Source of the DNA: Microgenomates group bacterium GW2011_GWC1_46_15
GTDB lineage: Bacteria > Patescibacteria > Microgenomatia > UBA1400 > UBA12028
Direction: 5' to 3'
DNA: 64,000 nt
Assembly: GCA_001002285.1 (NCBI GenBank)
Contig: LCLX01000001.1
Coordinates: 124,001-188,000, forward strand
The notes under the pieces were generated by a model, which did no database searches, was not told where the DNA came from, and saw only the letters and a program-made list of their open reading frames with translations. Made by a program: the position numbers and the translations under genes. Shown one piece after another: positions 56,459 through 64,000 of this stretch. Every line of letters starts with the position of its first letter. Positions within the stretch are counted from its first letter, which is position 1.

Positions 56459-57157
56459 CTAGTCCTTCAACTCTTTTTTGGTGGTGTCGTACCACTCTAT
56501 CATCATTTTCTCGATAACGGTCTTGCCTCCAAGGCCAAACGCAAGTCCAAAGCCAAGCGCAAGCATCGCGATAAAGCCCATAAAGAGCGTCGAGATAAAC
56601 TGCGCGGCAATGTTGAGTTCTGCAATGGCCGCCATCACGCTAATAATGACGATCAAGTAGCTGCCAACTTTGCCAAACAGCCTGGCGCTTTTTCCACTAA
56701 TGCTGTGGAGCGCACCCTTCACAAGACCTTCAACAAGTCCTGCAAGCAATACACCGAAGAACAGGATCAAGACCGCGGATACAACCTTTGGGATATACGA
56801 AAGGATGCTGTTGAGTACGATCGAGATCGCCTCAAGACCGAGAATTGATACCGTTGCATAGAGTACAACGAGCATTGCAACCCAATACACCGCGGTTCCA
56901 ACAACCTCTTCAATTCTTCCAATCTCAGCGTGTTTCAAAAATGACTCAACAGGTGTTTCCTTCAACCCTTTGGAAAGGCGGAGCATCTCAAGAAGTTTTA
57001 CCGTGATTGTCTTGAGCCAGCGTGAAATTGCTGCGCCAAGAATAAGGAGGAGGAGCGCTCCCAAGAATTTTGGAAGAAATCCTCCAAGCTGTGTCACGAC
57101 GTTGCTCGTCGCGATCGTCATAGTCTCCTGGAACGACACGGGAATAATGTTATACAT
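56459..57157 (-). CDS. Conserved TM-helix (MscS-related) membrane protein
   Basis: 232 residues, with four or five TM helices. It consists of TM-helix repeats of the type seen in MscS-family proteins: LPKFLGALLLLILGAAISRWL and LSYIPKVVSAVLILFFGVLLA are a duplicated pair, and FIAMLALGFGLAFGLGGK resembles the pore-lining TM3 of MscS. No MscS beta domain follows; the end is a short basic-acidic tail. Could be an ion or osmolyte channel subunit. Confidence 0.8.
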   Translation of the reverse strand: MYNIIPVSFQETMTIATSNVVTQLGGFLPKFLGALLLLILGAAISRWLKTITVKLLEMLRLSKGLKETPVESFLKHAEIGRIEEVVGTAVYWVAMLVVLYATVSILGLEAISIVLNSILSYIPKVVSAVLILFFGVLLAGLVEGLVKGALHSISGKSARLFGKVGSYLIVIISVMAAIAELNIAAQFISTLFMGFIAMLALGFGLAFGLGGKTVIEKMMIEWYDTTKKELKD

Positions 57158-57282
57158 GCATACTCCTTTCCTTTCGGGATCCGGAGATTGTCTCCAGAGA
57201 AAAACCCGACCTTTTATTCACTATACACCCCGGCTTGCTGTACCGCAACAAATGTGTCAAATACTCGATTACGCCGGGCGCA
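57158..57282. other. Intergenic region before rnpB
   Basis: Carries a GGAGA-TTG-TCTCC hairpin at about 57181-57195 and the start of the minus-strand membrane-protein gene on its left. No ORF is seen. Confidence 0.4.
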
Positions 57283-57291
57283 TGCTAAAAT
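57283..57291 (+). promoter_or_regulatory. Extended -10 promoter of rnpB
   Basis: TGCTAAAAT: TGn directly before TAAAAT at 57286-57291. No -35 box is recognisable at 17 bases. The predicted start matches the 5' end of RNase P RNA at about 57297. Confidence 0.6.
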
Positions 57292-57296
57292 ACACC

Positions 57297-57607
57297 TGTC
57301 CAAAGACCGAACAATCGCCCCCGGTGTGCGCAAGCCGCCAGGGGAGGAAAGTCCGGACAGCAGAGCGTAGGGTGTTCACTGAAAAGTGAAGCGCGCCGCT
57401 TAAAACGGCGTGACAGTCTAGAGCAACAGTGACGAACCGAGGTCATGCTCGGGTGAAACGGGCAATCCTCCCCGCTGCAACTGCCGAACTTCACCATATT
57501 GGAAACGCTCCCTCACGGTGATAATGCTGCAGGCTTAGAGAAATGATTGTTGTCCCCCGAGCGTAAGCGAGGGCGGATACAGAATCCGGCTTATAGGTCT
57601 TTGGACA
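57297..57607 (+). ncRNA. rnpB: RNase P RNA (bacterial type A)
   Basis: A 311-base catalytic RNA that trims tRNA 5' leaders. P1 is a 12-bp stem TGTCCAAAGACC/GGTCTTTGGACA at the two ends. The conserved GAGGAAAGTCCGGAC region (P4/J5), the GGGTGAAACGGGCAA stretch and the 3' ACAGAATCCGGCTTAT consensus are all present. The 3' end abuts, base to base, the stop codon of the convergent AI-2E-family gene. Confidence 0.97.
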
Positions 57608-58633
57608 TTATATTTCTTCGAGTGAATGGAGTGGATTTTTCCCCTGGAAGAATTCGCGCACAACTGCGCGGATAAAGATAAAGGTTGGGATGGCGAGCGC
57701 TGCGCCAGGGACACCACCAAGCCGCAAGCCCGCAATCAGTGCGATCAACGCAACGAGTGGGCTAATATCCACGGCTTTCGACATGATTTTTGGAACGATA
57801 ATATTATTTTCCAGTTGCTGAACTAATACATAAAGCAGAATAACTGCAACCCCCATTGCCGGCGACATCGTGAAAAAAGCAACAACAACAGAAGGAACCG
57901 CGGAAATCGTTGGGCCAATATTTGGTATCGCTTCAAGCAGTCCTGCAAAAATGGCGAGTGGAAGTGCGTACTGTACGCCGAGAATCCGCAAGCCAATGTA
58001 CGTCATGGTTCCAATCACGAGCATGAGAAAAAGTTCGCCGCGCACCCATCCACCAAGTTCTAGTTCGAGTCGGTCAATGAAATGTTTCGCCCGTTTTTCT
58101 GGCTCAATTTTCCCAAACAACCAAATGAGATACATATGGAGTTTGTCGCGCTCGATGAGCAAATAATAGGTAAGGACGAGAAACGTAAACACAACAAGCA
58201 CTCCGGAAAATGTGCTAAACACCGCCCCAATGACAGATGGAATAGATGTTCCAACGCGCGATGTAATGTTGTTATAATCCTCGATTGTTTTTTGCAGTTG
58301 AGAAAACTCGAGCGTTTCAGGTAACTGTGGAAGATGCAGTTTTGTGACGAGCGTTACGGATTCACGGACGAGTGGCGGAACGAGATAGGAGAACATCCCA
58401 ATGAGGGCGCCGATCACTAAAACATACACACTAAGAATTGCGAGCGGCCGTGGGAACCGGAAATGCTGCAACTTTTTTACCAGTGGATTAAGCGCGGAAG
58501 AGAAAATCAACGCAAGAAAAAGAAGAACAAGTAAGTCCCGTAGTTGATGAATGAGAAAACCACCGATAATGACGACAAAAACAAAGAGAACTGATTTTTG
58601 TGAAATCTCAATGCGTTGCATATGTTTCATCAT
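57608..58633 (-). CDS. AI-2E/PerM-family transporter
   Basis: About 341 residues; starts at 58648 (TTG), 58633, 58630 and 58621 are in frame. Eight TM helices: an N-terminal pair (SVLFVFVVIIGGFLIHQL and LVLLFLALIFSSAL), NPLVKKL loop, and the C-terminal block LEAIPNIGPTISAVP and LVQQLENNIIVPKIMSK, which is the family signature. These proteins are proton-driven exporters of various solutes, including AI-2 in some cases; the substrate here is unknown. The 5' end overlaps miaA. Confidence 0.92.
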   Translation of the reverse strand: MMKHMQRIEISQKSVLFVFVVIIGGFLIHQLRDLLVLLFLALIFSSALNPLVKKLQHFRFPRPLAILSVYVLVIGALIGMFSYLVPPLVRESVTLVTKLHLPQLPETLEFSQLQKTIEDYNNITSRVGTSIPSVIGAVFSTFSGVLVVFTFLVLTYYLLIERDKLHMYLIWLFGKIEPEKRAKHFIDRLELELGGWVRGELFLMLVIGTMTYIGLRILGVQYALPLAIFAGLLEAIPNIGPTISAVPSVVVAFFTMSPAMGVAVILLYVLVQQLENNIIVPKIMSKAVDISPLVALIALIAGLRLGGVPGAALAIPTFIFIRAVVREFFQGKNPLHSLEEI

Positions 58634-59606
58634 ACCAGTCCGAGACAAGTTTTTCTACATCGCTACGTATGCGTTCTCCTTCTCCGGGGTTTATGGAAAA
58701 CCAATGGATATCCGGCCGTTTTTTGAACCAAACCATTTGCCGTTTAGCATATTGGAGTTCGTGAAGTGCCCATGTTTCAATAAGTTCTTTCTTAGTGATT
58801 TTTCCTTCAAGAAAATCGCGTGTTTCACGGTACCCGAGCGAAGAAAATGCCGGGAGACTCCAGTCTTTGTATGTATGCATAAGTTTACCGACTTCATCAC
58901 TCATGCCTTGAGTAAGACGGCTGGCAACGCGCGCGCGGATATCTTTTTCAAGCAGATCCCACGATTTTTTGAGTCCAATCCAATATATTGAAATGTGTTC
59001 TTCCGGGGTGTCTTTAAGAGTGTCGTTTTGAAGATACTCCGCAACCTCGATTGCCCGGATCAATCTTCTTGGATTATTTTGATCGGAATGATTCATACTG
59101 TCGTATTTTTTTACATCGTATTCTTGTAAAAGAGTCTGAAGTTCTGAAGCGGTTTTATGTTCAAGTTTTTTCCGCAGGTTTTGATTTTGTGGAATAGACG
59201 CGGTTTCATATGACGAGGTCATGCTTTGCACATAGAGTCCGGTTCCACCAACAATAATGGGAAGCGTGTTTGTTTTCCACAAATGTTTCATGATCGCCTG
59301 CGAAGCTTGTATAAAGTGAGCAAGGCTCCACTCTTGGTCCGGGTTAACCTGGTCAATAAGCCAAATCCGTGTTCCTTGTGTGCGGTACGAAGTAAGTGGC
59401 TCTGGAAAGCCGTCAATATTTTGCAGTTCCAACACTGCGTCTTTTGGCAGATCTTTCCCCGTTCCAATATCCATACCTTTATATACCTGTCGTGAATCAG
59501 CGGAAATAATTTCCCCATGAAATTTTTGTGCTAGATGAAGTGCTAATGCCGTTTTCCCAGTGGCGGTTGGGCCGACAATTGCGATAGCTGCGTGTGGATG
59601 TACCAT
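58608..59606 (-). CDS. miaA: tRNA dimethylallyltransferase
   Basis: 332 residues, usual length. P-loop GPTATGKTALAL, SADSRQVYKGMDIGTGK and the GGTGLYVQ and RRLIRAIEV motifs are present. It adds dimethylallyl to A37 of tRNAs reading UNN codons, using DMAPP. The product is the substrate of MiaB, encoded one base upstream in the same operon. Confidence 0.97.
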   Translation of the reverse strand: MVHPHAAIAIVGPTATGKTALALHLAQKFHGEIISADSRQVYKGMDIGTGKDLPKDAVLELQNIDGFPEPLTSYRTQGTRIWLIDQVNPDQEWSLAHFIQASQAIMKHLWKTNTLPIIVGGTGLYVQSMTSSYETASIPQNQNLRKKLEHKTASELQTLLQEYDVKKYDSMNHSDQNNPRRLIRAIEVAEYLQNDTLKDTPEEHISIYWIGLKKSWDLLEKDIRARVASRLTQGMSDEVGKLMHTYKDWSLPAFSSLGYRETRDFLEGKITKKELIETWALHELQYAKRQMVWFKKRPDIHWFSINPGEGERIRSDVEKLVSDWYDETYATH

Positions 59607-59607
59607 A

Positions 59608-60765
59608 TTATTTCGCCAACTTTGGCCGGACAGCCAAGTTGTCTTTATTAATAAGTTTGTCCAAAAATTCCCACCGTTTCTTTTTCACTATATGTGGAAC
59701 ATCGTCGGGGTAAATGCGCCATGCCGCGGTTCCTGGGCGCGGTGAGTACATCGCAACGTACGCAATTTTCCAGTCTGCTTTTTTTGCGAGATCAACGGTA
59801 TCTGCAAACTCTTCGTCTGTTTCGCCGGGAAAACCAACAATAATATCGGTGCCAATCGTAACGTTTGGAACAGCATCGCGTAATTTCTTTACAAGCCCAA
59901 GATAATTTTCTTTCGTGTATCCACGGTTCATACGGTAGAGGACGGTATCGCTTCCGGACTGCACGGGCAAATGAATGTATGGGTCGAGTTTGGGATTTGT
60001 TGCGAGTTCGGTAATGAGTTCATCATAAAAATCCCATGGATTGCTTGTCATAAAACTAATTTTTGTAATACCATTGATTGTACTTACTTCCCGCAAAAGC
60101 GTGACAAACGGCGGGACATTATGGATAGATAAATATTGTGATTGGTTAGACGGAAGATCGTCGCGGGTAAATGGCGCGTCTTTGCGGAGCAGCAGCTTGC
60201 GGAATCCGATGCCAACTTTTTCCAGTCCCCAAGAATTGACGTTTTGACCAAGCAAGGTAATCTCGGTATACCCCTGGTCGGCGAGCGAACGTACCTCACC
60301 TAAAATGTCTTCAAGCGGACGCGATTGTTCCCGCCCGCGCGCATACGGCACAATGCAAAACGTGCAAAACGAGTTGCATCCGGCTGAAACTGGAACCCAC
60401 GCATGTTTTTTATCTTTCCGTACGGCAGCGAGATTAAATCCAACTTCGTTAATCGGAAGAATTTCATCAATCATCGGCATCATTTCGTAGAGATGTTTTT
60501 CTCCGTGATGTGTCATGCATCCAGTCAAAATGAGTTTTGGTTTTTTCTTTTTGTTGGCGATGAAGTACTCAACGAGTGTGTGCGCAAAATGGCGCGCACG
60601 GTGTTCTGCACGTTCGCGGACGGCACAGGTATTAATCACAACTTCATCGGCGGTTTTCCACGATCTCGCGCGTGTGTACCCGCGGGCAGCGTAATCACCC
60701 GCAATGCGTTCTGAATCGGATTTATTCGCCTGGCATCCAAAAGTGTGAATATAGTAACTTGGCAT
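59608..60765 (-). CDS. miaB: tRNA methylthiotransferase MiaB lacking the TRAM domain
   Basis: 385 residues. The N-terminal cluster ligands are Cys11, Cys47 and Cys83. The radical-SAM CxxxCxxC is CNSFCTFC (130-137), with GREQSRPLEDI and LLGQNVNSWG following. The protein ends within about 25 residues of the radical SAM barrel (RWEFLDKLINK...), where MiaB usually has a C-terminal TRAM domain of about 65 residues, so that domain is absent. It converts i6A37 to ms2i6A37. Confidence 0.95.
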   Translation of the reverse strand: MPSYYIHTFGCQANKSDSERIAGDYAARGYTRARSWKTADEVVINTCAVRERAEHRARHFAHTLVEYFIANKKKKPKLILTGCMTHHGEKHLYEMMPMIDEILPINEVGFNLAAVRKDKKHAWVPVSAGCNSFCTFCIVPYARGREQSRPLEDILGEVRSLADQGYTEITLLGQNVNSWGLEKVGIGFRKLLLRKDAPFTRDDLPSNQSQYLSIHNVPPFVTLLREVSTINGITKISFMTSNPWDFYDELITELATNPKLDPYIHLPVQSGSDTVLYRMNRGYTKENYLGLVKKLRDAVPNVTIGTDIIVGFPGETDEEFADTVDLAKKADWKIAYVAMYSPRPGTAAWRIYPDDVPHIVKKKRWEFLDKLINKDNLAVRPKLAK

Positions 60766-60790
60766 GGGGGCATTGTACCAAAAATTTCAA

Positions 60791-60846
60791 ATTTTCTTTT
60801 TTCGTCTCCAGGGGACCCCACACCCTGAGTTCCTCAAAAAGAAAAT
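60791..60846. repeat. Palindromic 56-bp element, copy 2
   Basis: Inverse orientation relative to copy 1. Arms ATTTTCTTTTTT and AAAAAGAAAAT pair perfectly over 11 bases. The core CCAGGGGACCCCACACCCTG can form a stem-loop like copy 1. Lies between the ABC permease stop and miaB start. Confidence 0.8.
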
Positions 60847-60853
60847 ATTTCAT

Positions 60854-61648
60854 TTAGCTCGACGCGGACGTGTACATTTTTAGTGCATGTTTCCAGCTGA
60901 GGAATGAAAGCAAAAAGACTGTAACGGCCACCAGCGATGCGGTCAGGAGTAAAGACGGAGGCGCTTTCCCGAGTAGAACGCGCGCGGGAATACTCACCAT
61001 CAACCCGACCGGCACAACGAATGTAATCAAGAAACGCAACGGTTCGCGGTAAATCTCCATCGGCATTCTACCCATCTGCGAAAGATCGCGGTAGAGCATG
61101 ATGGTGTTGTCCACTTCGGTTGTGACGATGCCAATGCATGCGACAAAAATATGGAAAGCAATCGAAATCAATAATCCATTCACAAGAAACGCGAAATAAA
61201 GCACTATTTTAACGGCATCAAGTAGTGGAACAGCCTGCCCGATATACCATCCAGAAAAAAAGAGGAATGGTATAAAAATAAGAACGTCATTAAAATCCGG
61301 CGAACCCGCAAGTACACGGAACAATACATTGACCGGTTTGGCAAGATAAAAATCAAGCTCGCCGCTGCGCACTTTTCCCGTAAGCGAGTACACGCCGCGC
61401 ATAAACATTTGCGAAACCAAATCAATGAAGTTGAACGTGAGGAAAAAAATGATAACTTCATCAATACTGTAGCCTGCCATTGTTTTTGTGTTGTGTTTCA
61501 ACAAAATCAAAATGAGTAAAAACGAAAGAAACCGGACGGTTTTTCCAATGAAAAAAAGAACGGCAGAACTTTTTGAAGAAAACTGGAACAGGAGTTCTTG
61601 TTTTGCAAAGAGAAACCAAATCTTAATATAGCGGATTAGTGTTTTCAT
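60854..61648 (-). CDS. ABC-2 family permease (DUF990-like), copy A
   Basis: 264 residues, six TM helices. Segment GELDFYLAKPVN is the family motif near the cytoplasmic loop after TM2. It overlaps the next permease gene by ATGA. Together with the ATPase upstream it should form an ABC exporter. Confidence 0.88.
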   Translation of the reverse strand: MKTLIRYIKIWFLFAKQELLFQFSSKSSAVLFFIGKTVRFLSFLLILILLKHNTKTMAGYSIDEVIIFFLTFNFIDLVSQMFMRGVYSLTGKVRSGELDFYLAKPVNVLFRVLAGSPDFNDVLIFIPFLFFSGWYIGQAVPLLDAVKIVLYFAFLVNGLLISIAFHIFVACIGIVTTEVDNTIMLYRDLSQMGRMPMEIYREPLRFLITFVVPVGLMVSIPARVLLGKAPPSLLLTASLVAVTVFLLSFLSWKHALKMYTSASS

Positions 61649-62466
61649 CTCCCCTCCGCCTCATAGGAATGGACGCCTTTTTTCCACATGGTAAAAACTC
61701 CAAGTCCACACAATCCAACCCACATGCCGGTAAAAAGTATACCGCGAACAACTTCAACTGAACTGAGTTGTTCCAACAGTACTTTCGTGGGGAAGAATAT
61801 GACATATGGGAATGGAGTATATGAAAGCGCTTGGACAATTGAGTTTGGGAAAATATCGAGTGGAAAAAAACTTCCCGCAGTAAAGAACATGATGGTATAA
61901 AATAAAAAGCGTGGAGCCCATACGTCTGGTGTCCAAAATCCAAGAAGACCAAACATTGTATTGATGAGAAAGAACATAACCATTGCTCCGCCAACTGTAA
62001 ACAGGGTGAGGAAAATGGTTGAAATATGGGTTGGTATGTAGAGTGTTGGATGAAAAATGAAAAATAACACAGCCAACTCAATGGCAGAAAATATAACGTT
62101 TTGCAGTTTATCCGCAACGTCACGACTGAACCAAAACAAAAAAAAGTTGAGCGGCTTTACTAAATAAAGCGAAAGGTCTCCGGAATGTATAACACCGGCA
62201 ACGTCAATAGTACGTGAGGACGTTACAACATAGCCGATGATACTTGCAGCAAAAATATACGTAAACATCTGCGCACTGGTATATCCGAATGCCGTGATGG
62301 TTGAAGCAAATATTGCCTCCCACAATGAAAATGCAACAACAACTTGAATGATTTGACGCACCCTAAACATCACAAAGCTTGTTAGATATGTAAATCCATT
62401 AATCCAGGAAACTTTTGCAACGATCCAATACTTTTTGAGTGAGTTCAAAAGTAATTTATTTTCCAT
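61645..62466 (-). CDS. ABC-2 family permease (DUF990-like), copy B
   Basis: 273 residues from the ATG at 62466, which overlaps the ATPase end by 11 bases; an upstream frame to 62607 lies within the ATPase and is rejected. Six TM helices; GDLSLYLVKPLNF is the family motif, as in the other two permeases. ATGA overlap with copy A. Confidence 0.9.
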   Translation of the reverse strand: MENKLLLNSLKKYWIVAKVSWINGFTYLTSFVMFRVRQIIQVVVAFSLWEAIFASTITAFGYTSAQMFTYIFAASIIGYVVTSSRTIDVAGVIHSGDLSLYLVKPLNFFLFWFSRDVADKLQNVIFSAIELAVLFFIFHPTLYIPTHISTIFLTLFTVGGAMVMFFLINTMFGLLGFWTPDVWAPRFLFYTIMFFTAGSFFPLDIFPNSIVQALSYTPFPYVIFFPTKVLLEQLSSVEVVRGILFTGMWVGLCGLGVFTMWKKGVHSYEAEGR

Positions 62467-63436
62467 TTTGGAACACATCCCGGATGATGGCCTCAATTGG
62501 CGGTTCCTCAATATTGAGATCGGCAATGGAGAAATCTTCCAAAAGTTTTGCCGCAAGCCGAGACGCTTCTTTCCGTGGAACCAAAATCGTTGCGGACGGG
62601 AACTCAAATGATTTTACTTTCCCAATCGTTTCAAGTTTCTTTTGATCAGTTTCTTTTGAGAACACCACGGAAAGGATTTTATTTTTTGCGTACTTATCAA
62701 TAATATCTTGAAGTTTTCCATCAAATAGTTTTTTCCCGTGATCAATAATAATGACGCGTTTGCATAGTTCTTTTACGTCGTCCATGTAGTGGCTTGTGAG
62801 CAAAATTGTCGCGCCAAACGTGGTGTTATACTCGCGGACAAAGTCGCGCATAACTTTTTGCATCACCACGTCCAAACCAATTGTTGGTTCGTCAAGAAAT
62901 AACACTTTTGGATTGTGGAGAAGCGCTGCGATGAGCTCGCACTTCATCCGCTGGCCAAGTGAGAGTTTGCGGACCTGAATATTAATCACATCTTTTACAT
63001 CCAAAAGAGTGACAAGTTTATTGAGCGTATGTTTGTACTGCGTGTCCGGAATTTCATAGATCGCTTTGTTGAGCAAAAACGTTTCCATCGCAGGCAAGTC
63101 CCACCACAGCTGGTTTTTTTGCCCCATCACGAGTGAAAACTGTTTTTGGAACTCAGGCTTCCTATCCCATGGAGTAAATCCAAGGACGGAAATCTCACCG
63201 GCGGTGGGGTACAGCAGACCAGACAATACCTTGAGCGTTGTCGTTTTTCCCGCGCCGTTTGGACCGATAAACCCAACCAACTCACCCGGTTCGATCTCAA
63301 AACTAATATCATTCACCGCCTGCACGGATTCGTATTTGCGCGCAAACAATGCTTTGAGCGATCCCATAAGCCCTGGTTGTTTCTTATACACCTTGTAGTA
63401 CTTTTTGAGATGCTGGACGGAGATGATTGATTCCAT
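62456..63436 (-). CDS. ABC transporter ATP-binding protein
   Basis: 326 residues. Walker A GPNGAGKTTT (about 58-67), Q-loop in LVMGQKNQLWWDL, signature LSLGQRMK, Walker B VLFLDEPTIGLD and H-loop LLTSHYMDD. The family is the DrrA/CcmA-like exporter type that goes with DUF990-like permeases. A C-terminal regulatory domain of about 80 residues follows. It lies 20 bases after the preceding permease stop. Confidence 0.96.
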   Translation of the reverse strand: MESIISVQHLKKYYKVYKKQPGLMGSLKALFARKYESVQAVNDISFEIEPGELVGFIGPNGAGKTTTLKVLSGLLYPTAGEISVLGFTPWDRKPEFQKQFSLVMGQKNQLWWDLPAMETFLLNKAIYEIPDTQYKHTLNKLVTLLDVKDVINIQVRKLSLGQRMKCELIAALLHNPKVLFLDEPTIGLDVVMQKVMRDFVREYNTTFGATILLTSHYMDDVKELCKRVIIIDHGKKLFDGKLQDIIDKYAKNKILSVVFSKETDQKKLETIGKVKSFEFPSATILVPRKEASRLAAKLLEDFSIADLNIEEPPIEAIIRDVFQNGK

Positions 63437-63456
63437 GATTCCTCTATTCTATACCA

Positions 63457-64000
63457 TTACGACCCAATCCCTGAGTATTTTTTTATTGAATAATGAAAGA
63501 ACGCGCGGGTTGCTCCAAATAAAACGATAAAAAATGTGAGAAGTGCGACAAGTTCTTGCCACCGGAATTGATGAAGAAGAAGGCGCGTTGGTGTTGTTGT
63601 AATAAGCGCGAGCGGAATAATAATGGTAAGCATAGCGCCAACGAAGCCGGAGTAAATATCGGAAGGCATGGACCAAATTCTGCGGAGTGTTGGGACAATT
63701 TCAATAATATTATCGAGTTTTTCAACCCAAAATGTAAATGTTGCGGTAAAAAACCAAAGTGTATAAATAACGCCCATGGAGAGGAAGATTAACGCGATGT
63801 ACATCAATACTTGGCTTAACGTCACTGTTGGAAGATTGAGTGCAAGCAAGATAATACCGATAATGAGTCGAGGAACATTTGTAAAACTAATGTGCCGCAC
63901 TGAAAGCCGAAACTGAGCATCAATGGGTTGGAGGAGGAGGAAATCAAGTGTGCCGTTAAAAATGGATTCAGTATAGTTTTGTATGTTGCGCCAAAAAATT
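63457..64000 (-). CDS. ABC-2 family permease (DUF990-like), copy C, truncated by window edge
   Basis: The frame is open to base 64000, so the N-terminus lies outside the window. Segment NGTLDFLLLQPIDAQFRLSV is the same motif as in copies A and B, and four TM helices follow, including IPLALITTTPTRLLL. The GTG at 63900 is internal. It is the first visible gene of the ABC operon. Confidence 0.88.
   Translation of the reverse strand, partial: IFWRNIQNYTESIFNGTLDFLLLQPIDAQFRLSVRHISFTNVPRLIIGIILLALNLPTVTLSQVLMYIALIFLSMGVIYTLWFFTATFTFWVEKLDNIIEIVPTLRRIWSMPSDIYSGFVGAMLTIIIPLALITTTPTRLLLHQFRWQELVALLTFFIVLFGATRAFFHYSIKKYSGIGS

Noticed and set aside
1..64000. CRISPR arrays, transposases, integrases, prophage or a replication origin
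   Set aside because: None seen on either strand; no regularly spaced repeats, no DDE/recombinase motifs and no DnaA-box cluster recognised by eye.

Overview
The window looks like a piece of chromosome from a Patescibacteria (Candidate Phyla Radiation) bacterium, most likely a parcubacterial lineage. Four things point that way. The ribosomal-protein run goes straight from rpsE (S5) to rplO (L15) with no rpmD (L30), an absence typical of the CPR. Genes are packed with many ATGA overlaps. There is a CPR-style type IV pilus cluster. Many small membrane proteins are unrecognisable. TGA is used as a stop throughout (for example in the ATGA overlaps), so this is code 11 and not a recoded Gracilibacteria/Absconditabacteria genome. 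Lineage is inference; no 16S gene is present.

Layout. 1-5.1 kb: a cut-off sortase, ruvX, NUDIX, tRNA-Arg(CCG), a GNAT enzyme, a dihydrouridine synthase and two membrane proteins. 5.2-12.8 kb: type IV pilus cluster (pilB, pilC, several prepilin-like proteins including one fused to a beta-propeller, a PilM/GspL-like protein and a separately promoted pilin with its own terminator). 12.8-13.8 kb: tRNA-Ser(CGA), tRNA-Arg(GCG), a membrane protein and a probable roughly 50-nt small RNA. 13.8-18.4 kb (minus strand): response regulator, a 36-codon peptide ORF with a perfect Shine-Dalgarno, a six-TM histidine kinase, a 627-aa terpene-cyclase/isoprenyl-synthase-like protein and a NYN-domain protein. 18.5-25.1 kb: zinc-ribbon protein, mltG, a lipoprotein, an LPKTG surface protein directly followed by a sortase, a ribbon-helix-helix antitoxin and a hypothetical. 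25.1-54.8 kb: one plus-strand supercluster of rpoBC, str, S10, spc and alpha genes, ending with rplM-rpsI and interrupted by several small unrecognised ORFs. 54.8-64 kb: comM-like ATPase, MscS-like membrane protein, RNase P RNA, AI-2E-family protein, miaA, miaB and an ABC exporter operon running off the right edge.

The most interesting region is 13.8-18.4 kb. Its combination of an isoprenyl-synthase-like enzyme, a short peptide with a Trp near its C-terminus, a multi-TM kinase and a response regulator recalls the ComQXPA prenyl-peptide quorum-sensing logic of Bacillus, but with a much larger enzyme carrying a class II terpene-cyclase DxDDTA motif. This is a hypothesis from architecture and motifs, not a demonstrated homology. 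The second notable signal is a 55-bp palindromic element present in two copies (1445-1499 and 60791-60846), in opposite orientations, with a nearly identical core and arms that changed together. Other notable points are attenuator-like leaders before rpoB and rpsL, a rare tRNA-Arg(GCG), long charged tails on many ribosomal proteins, rifampicin-pocket substitutions in RpoB, a lid-less adenylate kinase and a MiaB lacking its TRAM domain.
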